From Mesorhizobium sp. L-8-3 (GTDB lineage Bacteria > Pseudomonadota > Alphaproteobacteria > Rhizobiales > Rhizobiaceae): a stretch of DNA of 64,000 nucleotides. Of the stretch, positions 63,762 through 64,000 are shown piece after piece. The first letter of the stretch is position 1. Each line of letters begins with the position of its first letter. Made by a program: the position numbers and the translations under genes. The notes below the pieces were generated by a model. It was given only the letters and a program-made list of their open reading frames with translations. It had not been told where the DNA came from and searched no databases. The stretch lies in assembly GCF_016756615.1 (NCBI RefSeq), contig NZ_AP023262.1, positions 1,734,501 to 1,798,500 on the forward strand, given 5' to 3'.

Positions 63762-64000
63762 ATGTTCGCAGTCATCAAAACGGGCGGCAAGCAGTATCGC
63801 GTCGCCGCCAACGACCTGCTCAAGGTCGAGAAGGTCGCCGGCAATGCCGGTGACATCGTGGAATTCGTCGAAGTCCTCGCCGTCGGCGAAGGCGACAATG
63901 TCGAGATCGGCGCGCCCTTCGTGGCCGGCGCCGTCGTCACGGCCGAAGTCGTCGAGCAGGGCAAGGCGCGCACGGTGATCGCGTTCAAGAAGCGCCGTCG
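63762..64000 (+). CDS. rplU: 50S ribosomal protein L21, 3' end outside the window
   Basis: The first 79 residues of L21: [20 protein letters not shown], then [20 protein letters not shown] and VIAFKKRR, where bacterial L21 binds 23S rRNA. AAAGGCAAGAA precedes the ATG. In rhizobia this protein usually has a long Ala/Lys-rich tail with a helix-hairpin-helix end and is followed by rpmA; both would be beyond the window. Confidence 0.97.
   Translation, partial: MFAVIKTGGKQYRVAANDLLKVEKVAGNAGDIVEFVEVLAVGEGDNVEIGAPFVAGAVVTAEVVEQGKARTVIAFKKRR

Overview
The window is about 64 kb of GC-rich DNA whose codon use, gene order and protein families point to an alphaproteobacterium of the Hyphomicrobiales (Rhizobiales), most likely Mesorhizobium or a near relative in the Phyllobacteriaceae. 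The reasons are a rhizobial-type pyruvate carboxylase with a TTG start, a liv operon that ends in a DUF6867 gene, many short palindromic intergenic repeats of the rhizobial mosaic type, and a clade I (Tat-exported) NosZ. Genus assignment is inference from recall, not from a search.

Layout. 1-5.8 kb: the 3' part of an RND efflux permease, a small DUF3309 membrane protein, an NAD-dependent epimerase divergent from a LysR regulator, and an MFS transporter behind a LacI-type operator. 5.9-16.1 kb: pyruvate carboxylase (minus), then a branched-chain amino acid ABC transporter (livK alone; livH-M-G-F-DUF6867 as an operon) in which LivG carries a long Ala/Lys/Pro-rich tail and a helix-hairpin-helix domain. 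16.5-20.8 kb: a hydroxyproline-type catabolic cluster (epimerase, FAD dehydrogenase, DapA-family deaminase) facing a GntR regulator, with repeated TGATATATCA sites between them. 20.8-25.8 kb: two paralogous small secreted proteins, a tandem array made from the 3' end of mmsA, mmsA facing a LysR gene that overlaps a sigma-factor-like gene, and a VOC protein. 26-35 kb: an ABC importer of the nitrate/sulfonate family with an oxidoreductase and an amidase, facing an RpiR regulator and a flavin monooxygenase with an N-terminal NTF2-like domain. 35.5-47 kb: amidohydrolase, RidA, SDR, D-amino acid dehydrogenase plus alanine racemase, a MerR-GST pair, and a RidA / Lrp / kinase-M23-aminotransferase fusion locus.

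47.5-61.6 kb is a denitrification (nitrous oxide) island: a DUF1858 protein, a Crp/Fnr regulator of the NnrR/Dnr type, nnrS, pseudoazurin, nosX, then nosRZDFYL reading leftwards, a divergent ferritin-like diiron protein and a DUF6455 protein. TTG-N8-CAA boxes lie in front of pseudoazurin, between nosR and the ferritin-like gene, and upstream of the DUF6455 gene, so the regulator in the cluster plausibly controls all of them. Electrons would pass from NosR (maturated by the FMN transferase NosX) and pseudoazurin to NosZ, with NosDFYL supplying copper and sulfur for the active site.

61.6-64 kb looks like a small decayed accessory patch next to a tRNA-Ser(CGA): gene remnants, a GIY-YIG gene with a frameshifted end, a MazE/MazF toxin-antitoxin pair and an array of about 90-bp palindromic repeats that runs right up to the tRNA. 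The window ends inside rplU (ribosomal protein L21).
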